Assembly (NCBI GenBank): GCA_964370195.1
Contig: CAYJIH010000033.1
Span: 1-21,369, forward strand
Length of the DNA: 21,369 nucleotides
DNA from: JAAYCI01 sp964370195
GTDB taxonomy: Bacteria; Bacillota; Clostridia; Oscillospirales; Ruminococcaceae
Direction of reading: 5' to 3'
Part shown: one piece after another, positions 1-6,115 of the stretch
Position numbering within the stretch: position 1 is the first letter of the stretch
How the letters are laid out: every line of letters starts with the position of its first letter
The notes under the pieces: model-generated
The model's input: the letters and a program-made list of their open reading frames with translations, nothing else
The model's database searches: none
Told to the model about the DNA's origin: nothing
Translations under genes and position numbers: made by a program

Positions 1-314
1 TATAAATTCATGGAACTATTTACGGTGGCCGGCAAGGTAACCACCGCGCCATCAACGCCATCAAGCCATACACTGCCGGCGTAATCGGCAGGGAAGGCAT
101 CCCCGTCGTTCACAACCACCGGCTCGCCGCTTTGCGCGCCTTGTGCGTCGTAAAATGTTAAAGTGTGTGTGGTGCCGGCGGCCTCAATTCCACTGCCTTC
201 CGGTGTTGGCTCTACCGTGCTGGCAAATGTTGTTAAGGGCAGGCCGGCCATAAAAACAATGGCCAAAATGCCACTGCATATACGCCACAATTTTGTCTTT
301 GCTGTTGTTTGCAT
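1..314 (-). CDS. Secreted protein, N-terminal part only (runs off the left edge)
   Basis: This is the first 104 codons of an exported protein whose remainder lies outside the window. The ATG is at 314-312, with GGAGAG centred about 10 nt upstream. The N-terminus is a typical Sec signal peptide: basic residues K6, K8 and R11, a hydrophobic core at about 12-28, and a probable signal peptidase I site after T-F-A at residue 31. The mature part is rich in Thr, Gly, Ala, Val and Asp with almost no Lys. The stretch TLTFYDAQG followed by an acidic VVNDGDAFP resembles the beta-strand repeats of Firmicutes cell-surface proteins, but too little is visible to name a family. A promoter and a leader of about 160 nt precede it. 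Confidence is high that it is a real exported protein; its function is unknown. Confidence 0.8.
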   Translation of the reverse strand, partial: MQTTAKTKLWRICSGILAIVFMAGLPLTTFASTVEPTPEGSGIEAAGTTHTLTFYDAQGAQSGEPVVVNDGDAFPADYAGSVWLDGVDGAVVTLPATVNSSMNL

Positions 315-479
315 TATTTGTGCTCTCCTTTATGTTGTGTTTGTCTCTTGTTGTGCTCTTGTTTTTATCGTTGGGAGCGGTGCAACTTATGTCCTATTCC
401 GTTTATTTAATCACCACTATTTCTAGGTTAGTACTATGGTTTTTTACGAATGAACTCGTTTTTATTCCATTGTTTTGAT

Positions 480-508
480 ATTATATCAAAAAAAAATGAG
501 TGGGGCAA
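480..508 (-). promoter_or_regulatory. Predicted sigma-A promoter of the secreted-protein gene
   Basis: On the minus strand TTGCCC (508-503) is followed after 17 nt by a perfect TATAAT (485-480). The -10 lies inside the perfect inverted repeat TTTTGATA-TTA-TATCAAAA (473-491), which could double as an operator. Predicted transcription starts near 473, giving a leader of about 160 nt that is rich in A and CA/GA steps. Confidence 0.5.
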
Positions 509-627
509 GCTGTTTTTAATGAAATCATTTTTATGCTAAATATGAATTTTTTTACTGTTCTGTTAAACAAAAACGAAAGCAGAAGCGGCGAGCCTAAATG
601 GGCAGGAAGCACCTGCTTTGTTACCCG

Positions 628-678
628 AAAAAAATCCGCTGCTGCTTTGTATTACACATACGTAGCAGTAGCGGATTT
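628..678 (-). terminator. Intrinsic terminator after prmA-rsmE
   Basis: The minus strand forms a 12-bp stem (675-664 with 646-635) with one A-C mismatch and a loop of about 17 nt, followed by seven T (634-628). It begins about 30 nt beyond the rsmE stop codon. Confidence 0.85.
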
Positions 679-706
679 GTGCTTTAATTTACACGTAATA
701 TTGCCA

Positions 707-1417
707 TTACCATTCGCCCGAAAGGGCCATGGCAGCGGCCAATGTGGCAACCGGGGCGGTCTCACAGCGCAGAATGCGTGGGCCAAGGGCCACAATGTGG
801 CAACCGGCGGCCGTTGCTGTGGCCACCTCTTCGTCTGTAAAGCCGCCTTCCGGCCCTGTGATGAGCGAGAGCGTTTGTACGCGGCCAAGGGCGGTGGTAA
901 GGCCGTTTTCTCCACCGGGGTGGAAGAGCAAGGCGCGCTCGTTTTGGCATGCGGTTTGCAGCATCTCGTTAAAAGATAGCAGTGGCGAAATGGTGGGAAG
1001 CACCCCGCGCCCACTTTGTTTTGCCGCTTCTTCGGCAATGCGTAAAAATCGCTCTTGTTTGTCGTTCTTTGGACGCGATACACAGCGGTGTGCCAAAAAC
1101 GGAACAATGGAAGCCGCACCAAGCTCCACCGCTTTTTGCACCACCCAGTCCATTTTATCGCCCTTGCCAAACGCCACGCACAATGTGGTGCGCAAGGTTG
1201 CCTCACTTGTGTTTTTTATGCGCTCTTGCACGGTGCAAACAATTTGCTTTGCAGACACTTCCTGCACGATGGCGGTGTAATCGTAACCGGCACCATCACA
1301 AAGGCAAAGTGTATCGTTTGGTTTTGTGCGCAGAACTTTTGCAAGGTGCGCAGCGTCCGAGCCGGCAATGACGGCGGTGTCTCCTTCTATGTTTTGTACA
1401 AAATAACGGTTGGCCAT
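707..1417 (-). CDS. rsmE: 16S rRNA (uracil-1498-N3)-methyltransferase RsmE
   Basis: RsmE uses S-adenosylmethionine to methylate N3 of U1498 in 16S rRNA of the assembled small subunit. The 236-residue protein is of normal family length. An N-terminal PUA-like RNA-binding part (about 1-70) is followed by the SPOUT knot domain. Visible family motifs are GKGDKMDWVVQKAVELG (84-100), the basic segment RIAEEAAKQSGRG (126-138), ITGPEGGF (186-193) and LGPRILRCETAPVA (211-224), which build the AdoMet pocket. The ATG at 1417 has GGAGG a few bases upstream, inside the 3' end of prmA. Only two bases separate the prmA stop from this start, so the two genes are probably translationally coupled. The prmA-rsmE order is common in Firmicutes. 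A strong terminator follows. Confidence 0.96.
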   Translation of the reverse strand: MANRYFVQNIEGDTAVIAGSDAAHLAKVLRTKPNDTLCLCDGAGYDYTAIVQEVSAKQIVCTVQERIKNTSEATLRTTLCVAFGKGDKMDWVVQKAVELGAASIVPFLAHRCVSRPKNDKQERFLRIAEEAAKQSGRGVLPTISPLLSFNEMLQTACQNERALLFHPGGENGLTTALGRVQTLSLITGPEGGFTDEEVATATAAGCHIVALGPRILRCETAPVATLAAAMALSGEW

Positions 1418-1419
1418 GG

Positions 1420-2346
1420 TTATTCCTCCGCTTTTGGCATGCGGGCCAAGATGGCCACCCAGTCGTTTTTCTGAAGGATGCGTGGCTCAACAAGGCCTAC
1501 ATTTTGCAAGGCGGTGCAAACTTCGCTGGCGCGCTGTGTTAAAACGCCGCTTGCCACAAACAGGCCGTCTTCTTGTAAAAGAGAGGGCAAAGCGGGGGCA
1601 AGGCGTATAATGGCATCGGCCACGATGTTGGCGGTGATGAGCGGGAAGCGGCCTGTTACTTCGCTGGCCAAATCGCCACAGATGAGCTGCAAACGGTCTT
1701 GCACGCCGTTACACTCGGCATTTTCGCGCGCGGTGCGCACACAAAGCGGGTCGATATCAATGCCAACGGCGTGTTGTGCACCAAGCAATAAGGCGGCCAC
1801 GGCCAAAATGCCACTGCCGGTGCCAATGTCCAAAAGGGTTTCGCCGCCACGAATTTCTTTTTCCAGTGTTTCAAGGCAAAGCAACGTGGTTTCGTGCGTG
1901 CCTGTGCCAAAAGCCATGCCGGGGTCTAGTTGCAGTTGAATGCGTGTGCTTTCGCAATGTTCCCAAGAGGGCACCACCACCAGTTTTTCGCCAATTTCTA
2001 TGGGGTGGTAATGCTGTTTCCATGCATTTTCCCAGTCTTCTTGGCGCACACTGTTTAAAACAATTCGATGAGGTATATTCATGGCGGAAAACAGCCCTTG
2101 GATATGCTCGGCAATGGGGGCCGGTGCTTCTTCGGGCGAAAGGTATACATGGATGAGAACGAGGTCTTTCGGTTTTTGTAAAAGGGTGTCTTCGATAAGG
2201 TCGATGTGGGCAATTTCCAAAACATCTTGCTCTAAATGGGCATAATCTTCTATATACAGCCCGCCTTCCGATAGGCCGGTTAAAATATCGGTTGCCACTT
2301 CGTTGTGTTCTTGGGTTACTTCCACAATGAGGTCTGTCCAGTTCAT
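1420..2346 (-). CDS. prmA: Ribosomal protein L11 methyltransferase PrmA
   Basis: PrmA trimethylates lysines and the N-terminus of ribosomal protein L11 using AdoMet. The 308-residue protein carries the family signature DPGMAFGTGTHETT (141-154), the AdoMet motif LDIGTGSG (172-179), the motif II acidic loop GIDIDP (195-200) and the catalytic-face segment TANIVADAI (239-247). The N-terminal ~110 residues form the substrate-recognition domain. The frame is open for another 25 codons upstream, but the ATG at 2346 is preferred: AAGGAGG lies 6 nt before it and the encoded MNWTDLIVEV matches the usual start of the family. A predicted promoter sits at 2380-2409, so prmA-rsmE is probably its own two-gene unit. 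Confidence 0.96.
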   Translation of the reverse strand: MNWTDLIVEVTQEHNEVATDILTGLSEGGLYIEDYAHLEQDVLEIAHIDLIEDTLLQKPKDLVLIHVYLSPEEAPAPIAEHIQGLFSAMNIPHRIVLNSVRQEDWENAWKQHYHPIEIGEKLVVVPSWEHCESTRIQLQLDPGMAFGTGTHETTLLCLETLEKEIRGGETLLDIGTGSGILAVAALLLGAQHAVGIDIDPLCVRTARENAECNGVQDRLQLICGDLASEVTGRFPLITANIVADAIIRLAPALPSLLQEDGLFVASGVLTQRASEVCTALQNVGLVEPRILQKNDWVAILARMPKAEE

Positions 2347-2379
2347 GTGTTGCCTCCTTTTGGCTATTGCTATGTTTGT

Positions 2380-2409
2380 ATTATAGCATGTGTCTGCCCT
2401 TTGGGGCAA
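2380..2409 (-). promoter_or_regulatory. Predicted promoter of prmA-rsmE
   Basis: TTGCCC (2409-2404), an 18-nt spacer, then TATAAT (2385-2380) with an extended TGC just upstream of the -10. It lies directly after the terminator of the preceding lipoprotein gene and about 35 nt before the prmA start. The same -35/-10 hexamer pair occurs at 480-508. Confidence 0.65.
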
Positions 2410-2411
2410 AG

Positions 2412-2440
2412 AAAAACCCACAGAAACTTTTTCTGTGGGT
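2412..2440 (-). terminator. Intrinsic terminator after the lipoprotein gene
   Basis: On the minus strand a perfect 11-bp stem (2440-2430 with 2426-2416) and a 3-nt loop are followed by a T-rich tail. It starts 13 nt past the stop codon of the gene ending at 2453. Confidence 0.9.
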
Positions 2441-2452
2441 ATGGTGCTGTAC

Positions 2453-3508
2453 TTAAGGGTTTACATTGCTAAACACCGGCACTTCTACGCCTTCGCTTTC
2501 GAACAACAGTTGGCCGTTTTTGCTATAAAATTGAAGCAAAATGCCAATGGATTCAAGCGATTCAATGCCTGTGGGGCGAATGTCTTCGTTTAAAACAAGC
2601 AGTGTTTGCTCGTTGTATGTGCCGGCCGGCACCGAAAGTTCAAAATAACCGGGGTTGCGTGTGGCTTGGCCATTTATTAAGGTATAGTTGCATCGCACCA
2701 GCACGTCTTCCTCTAAAAAGTTATGCACACCCACAGGCAGATGCAGGCCCGTTGCGCTTACGCCAAGGCTATAAAGGCCGATGGTGTATTGCCCCTCTTT
2801 TGTAAATTGAGCGGCGGTGATGTGCGAAGTAGGGTAAGGGCTCATGTCGCTTTCTGTCATCACGATATCAGCGATGTGGCCGTCTTGTACAAGCAGCTCC
2901 AAATCATGGCGAAAGATGGTGTGGGCTTGGCGGAACTGGTTTTCTTCCAGTGCGCGTTGCACAAGGGTGGGCTCGTGAATCACCTCACCGTCGATTTCAT
3001 AAAGAGAAACGACGGCACGATGCGTCGATGTGGCAAGGCCGCTTTCTTCATACGCTTCATAATCTTCATACAACACAGAGGTTGTTTCGTCGGTTGTTTC
3101 GTAAATATCCACCGGAATATCCATGTAAAGCTGTTGGATGCGCTCTACGCTATCGCCAAGTGATAACCCTCGAATGGTAGAAATGGTTTGTGCATCTAAA
3201 CGGTTGTTTTCTGCGTTGTGGGCAAACGAGAATGTCCAAAAGGTGACATCGGCCGGGTTGAGCACAGCCCTGCCGTCTTGGCACACTAAAAAGTCTTGCA
3301 ATTCCAGTGGCTGTGGTTCTATCGTTTGCTCTTCAAGGGGGATGCTGGTGCTTTGCGGTGCCACACTGCTTGGTGCGGCAGACGCTGTTTCTGTGGAAAT
3401 AGAAATGGAGGCAGAAGAGCTTGCCGGCGGCTGTGATGTGCATGCCGCTAAACACGAAACGGCAAGAAAAGCACAAACAAAACGAGACAAAGATCGTCTA
3501 TGTAGCAA
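2453..3508 (-). CDS. Putative lipoprotein of unknown function
   Basis: A 351-residue protein that starts at a TTG codon (3508), supported by AGGAGG six nt upstream; no ATG is nearby in frame. Residues 1-23 are a lipoprotein signal peptide: Arg-rich n-region, hydrophobic core and lipobox L-A-A-C with the lipidated Cys at 23. Residues about 24-65 are a Ser/Thr/Ala/Pro-rich linker, so the protein is probably tethered to the outer membrane face. The remaining ~285 residues are acidic and mixed alpha/beta, with no motif I recognise. The segment ISTIRGLSLGDSVERIQQLY (109-128) resembles the repeat used by small sensor or inhibitor lipoproteins in which a short loop precedes a helix, but this is only a resemblance. 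It is transcribed alone between two terminators. Function unknown. Confidence 0.85.
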   Translation of the reverse strand: MLHRRSLSRFVCAFLAVSCLAACTSQPPASSSASISISTETASAAPSSVAPQSTSIPLEEQTIEPQPLELQDFLVCQDGRAVLNPADVTFWTFSFAHNAENNRLDAQTISTIRGLSLGDSVERIQQLYMDIPVDIYETTDETTSVLYEDYEAYEESGLATSTHRAVVSLYEIDGEVIHEPTLVQRALEENQFRQAHTIFRHDLELLVQDGHIADIVMTESDMSPYPTSHITAAQFTKEGQYTIGLYSLGVSATGLHLPVGVHNFLEEDVLVRCNYTLINGQATRNPGYFELSVPAGTYNEQTLLVLNEDIRPTGIESLESIGILLQFYSKNGQLLFESEGVEVPVFSNVNP

Positions 3509-3528
3509 TGGCCGCCTCCTTTCTTTGC

Positions 3529-3556
3529 ATTATACTGCCTGCGGCGAAAACAAAAA
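3529..3556 (-). promoter_or_regulatory. Possible promoter of the lipoprotein gene
   Basis: A perfect TATAAT (3534-3529) lies about 20 nt upstream of the TTG start. A weak -35 (TTTTTG, 3556-3551, 16-nt spacer) overlaps the T-tract of the upstream terminator. The leader would be only about 14 nt, just enough for the Shine-Dalgarno sequence. Confidence 0.4.
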
Positions 3557-3593
3557 GCCCTCATTTCGTATCACGCGTCTACAAAAGAGGGCT
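3547..3593 (-). terminator. Intrinsic terminator after the bactofilin gene
   Basis: Minus-strand stem AGCCCTC/GAGGGCT (3593-3587 with 3562-3556) with a 24-nt loop, followed by TTTTGTTTT. It lies about 40 nt beyond the bactofilin stop codon. Confidence 0.75.
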
Positions 3594-3633
3594 GATGGTT
3601 TGCCTTGGGTGGTTTTATACAAAAATGTGTTGG

Positions 3634-4470
3634 TTAAATTTCGATGTCGAACTCCGGTTCGTCCACAACGATGTTTTCGTTTTGTGCATTTGTGATGGCG
3701 ATATCACCTTTGAGCATAGCGCCTTCGTCGATGATGACGGTGCCGGCCACAAGGTTGCCCACCAAGGTGGCGGAGGGCTTGAGATGGCCGCGCTCGAGCA
3801 CGGTGAGATTGCCTTTGATTTTTCCGTTTGTGCAAGCATTTTTTGCGGAAATGTCGCCCACCACAACGGTGTGGTCATCCATAGAGAACTCAGAGGCAAC
3901 CGTTACATTTCCTTTGATGCTAGAGCGGATGACTTCCACTTCTTGTGCGTCTACATCGCCAATGATGCGGCCTTCCAAAATGAGCTTCTTGGCCACTTTT
4001 ACGTCGCCTTTAACGTCGCCGTTCATGGTGAGGCTGCCCAGTGTGCTTATGTTGCCCACAATGGTGGTGCCCGGGGCAATTACGGTTACAGCGTCGGTGG
4101 AAGGGGTGGCAGGCGTTGTGTCTTGTGGGGCGGCAGGGCTTGTGTAAGCCGGTGCCGACACTTGCGGTGCCGCTTCTTCGGCGGCCACTTCTTCTACAGC
4201 AGGTGCTGCAGTTTCTTCTTCGATGGTTTCAACAGCCACAGCCGTTTCTTCTTCAGCAGGTTCTTCTACGATGGAAGCCGACAAACTGCCACTTCCAAAA
4301 ACAGATTCGTGCCGCTCGGGTGCGGGCGCTTTTGGCGGACGGGCGTCCGGTGTGCTAAAGGAAGAAAAAGAGCCTGGTGCACGCCCTTCGTCTGCGGAGA
4401 TAGGGCCTTCACCCTCGCCGGAATTTAACAGTTCTTTCATTGCCTGAGCAAAATTATCTTTTGCACTCAT
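3634..4470 (-). CDS. Bactofilin-family cytoskeletal protein with a long acidic N-terminal arm
   Basis: Bactofilins polymerise without nucleotide into filaments that position cell-wall enzymes. This 278-residue protein has the bactofilin beta-helix at about 128-258: short repeats with Gly and Val/Ile at regular spacing, such as TIVGNISTLGSLTMNGDVKG and later GKIKGNLTV and AMLKGDIAI. Before it is a disordered arm of ~125 residues rich in Glu, Ala, Pro, Thr and Ser, beginning with a short conserved-looking helix NFAQAMKELLN (6-16). The tail after the helix is acidic (VVDEPEFDIEI). The chosen ATG (4470) has GAGGAG 8 nt upstream; an in-frame TTG at 4494 lies on the wrong side of that site. It follows the deacetylase gene by 59 nt and probably shares its transcript, which fits a role in placing a wall-modifying enzyme. 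Confidence 0.88.
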   Translation of the reverse strand: MSAKDNFAQAMKELLNSGEGEGPISADEGRAPGSFSSFSTPDARPPKAPAPERHESVFGSGSLSASIVEEPAEEETAVAVETIEEETAAPAVEEVAAEEAAPQVSAPAYTSPAAPQDTTPATPSTDAVTVIAPGTTIVGNISTLGSLTMNGDVKGDVKVAKKLILEGRIIGDVDAQEVEVIRSSIKGNVTVASEFSMDDHTVVVGDISAKNACTNGKIKGNLTVLERGHLKPSATLVGNLVAGTVIIDEGAMLKGDIAITNAQNENIVVDEPEFDIEI

Positions 4471-4529
4471 GAAGTTTCGCTCCTCTTTTTTCAATAAATT
4501 TATATTTCTGTATTGTTCACACTGAGAGC

Positions 4530-5468
4530 CTATTGGTAAAATACAATGGGTTCTACGGTGTTGTCCAGTGCTTTTAGTTGAAAACCGCGCTCGCGATAGT
4601 CCTCGATGAGGGTTTGTAGGGCTGTCACGGTAGACGTGTTTTCTGTGTGGTCGTGCATCAGCACAACAAGGCGCGTTTGCCCCGCGGCGCTACTTTGCAC
4701 GTTGTTTACCACTTCTGCGCTGCTTAAAACGCCTGCCACGGCATCTTGTGCGGAAGCGTTCCAGTCGAAATAAACGAAGCCACGCCGGCTAAGCTCGGCC
4801 ACCAATTGGATGTAAATGGGCTGGCTGTGCGCGTTTACACTGCCGCCGGGAAACCGAAAAATTTCGGGCGCAACGCCTGTAAGCTCTAAAATCAAGCTGT
4901 ACGTTTTTTCGAAATCGGAAAGGTAAGCCTCTACCGAAGAGTAAATAATGTCGTAATCGTGGGTATAAGTGTGAATGCCAATGGTGTGCCCTGCCTCGGC
5001 AATGGCCCGAAGCGTGTCTGGATATTGGCGGCATTGCTCGCCTGAAACAAAAAATGTGGCCTGCACATTTTGTTCCTGCAATACCTCTAAAACAGCAGGC
5101 GTTAGGGAAGTAGGGCCGTCGTCAAATGTGAAGTAAACCGTGTTGTTTTCAACGGTTTGCACAAGCGGCCTGTTTGAATAAAGATGAGGATACAGCACCT
5201 GATAGGGAAACGAGGCTGTTTCGTTTGTGGGGCTTAGTAGGCCATCGATGTTGCTTAGCACTAAGGAGGTATCGCCCTCGGCTGCTTGGGTCGCCTGTAA
5301 AATTTGTGTCAATTCGGCCAAAGTGGCGTCTTGCAAAGCATCTGCCCTATTTTTTTGTTGTACATAAAGAAACCCCAGCACAACTGCTGCCACCAATGGC
5401 ACCAAAATAAGCAGGAGGTAGCCAGCCAAAATTAAGCGTTTGTAAAATTGAACAGATCCAAACTTCAT
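4530..5468 (-). CDS. Membrane-anchored NodB-type polysaccharide deacetylase
   Basis: NodB (CE4) enzymes remove N-acetyl groups from peptidoglycan or other envelope glycans with a metal ion. This 312-residue protein has one transmembrane anchor (about 12-34), a helical linker (about 36-65), and the catalytic domain outside the cell. All five CE4 motifs are visible: TFDDGPT (114-120, catalytic Asp116 and metal ligand Asp117), H-T-Y-T-H (166-170, metal ligands), RFPGGS (205-210), DWNASAQD (235-242) and LMHDH (270-274, catalytic His272). The ATG at 5468 has no clear Shine-Dalgarno sequence, so initiation may be weak or the start slightly misplaced; no better in-frame start is visible before the membrane segment. 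A good promoter is at 5525-5553. The true substrate cannot be told from sequence. Confidence 0.92.
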   Translation of the reverse strand: MKFGSVQFYKRLILAGYLLLILVPLVAAVVLGFLYVQQKNRADALQDATLAELTQILQATQAAEGDTSLVLSNIDGLLSPTNETASFPYQVLYPHLYSNRPLVQTVENNTVYFTFDDGPTSLTPAVLEVLQEQNVQATFFVSGEQCRQYPDTLRAIAEAGHTIGIHTYTHDYDIIYSSVEAYLSDFEKTYSLILELTGVAPEIFRFPGGSVNAHSQPIYIQLVAELSRRGFVYFDWNASAQDAVAGVLSSAEVVNNVQSSAAGQTRLVVLMHDHTENTSTVTALQTLIEDYRERGFQLKALDNTVEPIVFYQ

Positions 5469-5524
5469 GTTTGCCAGGCACCGCGTGCAGTGCTTGCCCC
5501 CATCTTTTCTTTTCAGACTTACCC

Positions 5525-5553
5525 ATTATATCAAAAAAAAGAATGAATTGCAA
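5525..5553 (-). promoter_or_regulatory. Predicted promoter of the deacetylase-bactofilin unit
   Basis: Minus-strand TTGCAA (5553-5548), a 17-nt spacer, then perfect TATAAT (5530-5525). It lies directly after the terminator at 5556-5585 and gives a leader of about 50 nt. Confidence 0.6.
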
Positions 5554-5555
5554 TG

Positions 5556-5585
5556 AAAAAAACTGCCGCAATTTGTGGCAGTTTT
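5556..5585 (-). terminator. Intrinsic terminator after the mgsA-like gene
   Basis: Minus-strand stem AAAACTGCC/GGCAGTTTT (5585-5577 with 5567-5559), extended inward by weaker pairs, with a T-run at 5562-5556. The A- and T-flanks allow it to work in both directions. It separates the MinD-like/MgsA-like pair from the deacetylase unit. Confidence 0.85.
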
Positions 5586-5667
5586 GTCATAAAAAGTATA
5601 AAAAGAAGACTACAAAACAATGCAAATCTTGCAGTGGATGGTTTATGGTGTGAAAAGTGTGCTTTTG

Positions 5668-6072
5668 CTAGTCTTTTGGGTTTATGATATCGCGCCAGTC
5701 AAGGTCGCCTCTGGCAAGGCCATGAATGAGCACCTCGGCTGTAGCAATGTTTGTGGCCATGGGAATGCTGTACATATCACACAGGTGAAGCAGCTCTACT
5801 TCACTTGGTTTTGCATAAACGTGGCCAATTGGATCGCGGAAAAAGAGAAGCAAATCTATTTCGTCGCACGCGATGCGTGCTGCAATTTGCTGTGCACCGC
5901 CATGAACGCCGGAAAGAAAGCGATGAACACTAAGGCCTGTGGCTTCTGCTACCAATTTTCCGGTGGTGCCGGTAGCCACAAGGTTGTGTTTGCCCAGTGT
6001 GTGGATATACGCTGTGCAAAACTGAACCATCAATTCTTTTTTGGAGTCATGAGCAGTTAATGCAATATTCAT
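5668..6072 (-). CDS. Methylglyoxal-synthase-like protein lacking key catalytic residues
   Basis: The fold family converts dihydroxyacetone phosphate to methylglyoxal and phosphate. The 134-residue length matches, and the phosphate-binding ATGTTG (33-38), the N-terminal AHD (7-9), LSG (53-55), GG-x-QQ (58-62) and FFRDP (77-81) are present. However, position 60 is Ala where the family has catalytic Asp71 (E. coli numbering, GGDQQ), and residues 87 and 90 are Ala and Ser where the family has His98 and Asp101. The reading was checked codon by codon; the gap between FFRDP and the downstream CDMYSIP has the same length as in B. subtilis MgsA, so the alignment is not shifted. It may bind a triose phosphate without turning it over. 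The ATG at 6072 has AGGAGA 6 nt upstream, and the gene follows the MinD-like gene by 43 nt. Naming it mgsA would imply an activity it probably lacks. Confidence 0.85.
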   Translation of the reverse strand: MNIALTAHDSKKELMVQFCTAYIHTLGKHNLVATGTTGKLVAEATGLSVHRFLSGVHGGAQQIAARIACDEIDLLLFFRDPIGHVYAKPSEVELLHLCDMYSIPMATNIATAEVLIHGLARGDLDWRDIINPKD

Positions 6073-6115
6073 AAAGATTCTCCTATATATATGAATTCGA
6101 CTCTCTAAATCTGAG

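Larger units (their letters stand above)
315..706. other. Non-coding region between rsmE and the secreted-protein gene
   Basis: About 390 nt without a credible gene. It holds the rsmE terminator (628-678), a small hairpin GCAGG/CCTGC (602-616), the promoter at 480-508 and a long leader for the leftward secreted-protein gene. The short plus-strand reading frames here have no ribosome-binding site and no recognisable protein character. Confidence 0.6.

Noticed and set aside
261..1817. A 17-nt identical sequence at 261-277 and 1801-1817, with a near copy in glgP around 9645-9660
   Set aside because: On the coding strand all copies encode the short peptide Ser-Gly-Ile-(Leu/Phe)-Ala with the same preferred codons, in unrelated proteins. 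This is codon usage, not a mobile or regulatory repeat.
5347..5571. Minus-strand frame of 74 codons overlapping the start of the deacetylase gene
   Set aside because: It overlaps the deacetylase N-terminus in another frame, includes the promoter and lacks protein-family character. I considered a frameshifted N-terminus, but the deacetylase already has a complete membrane anchor.
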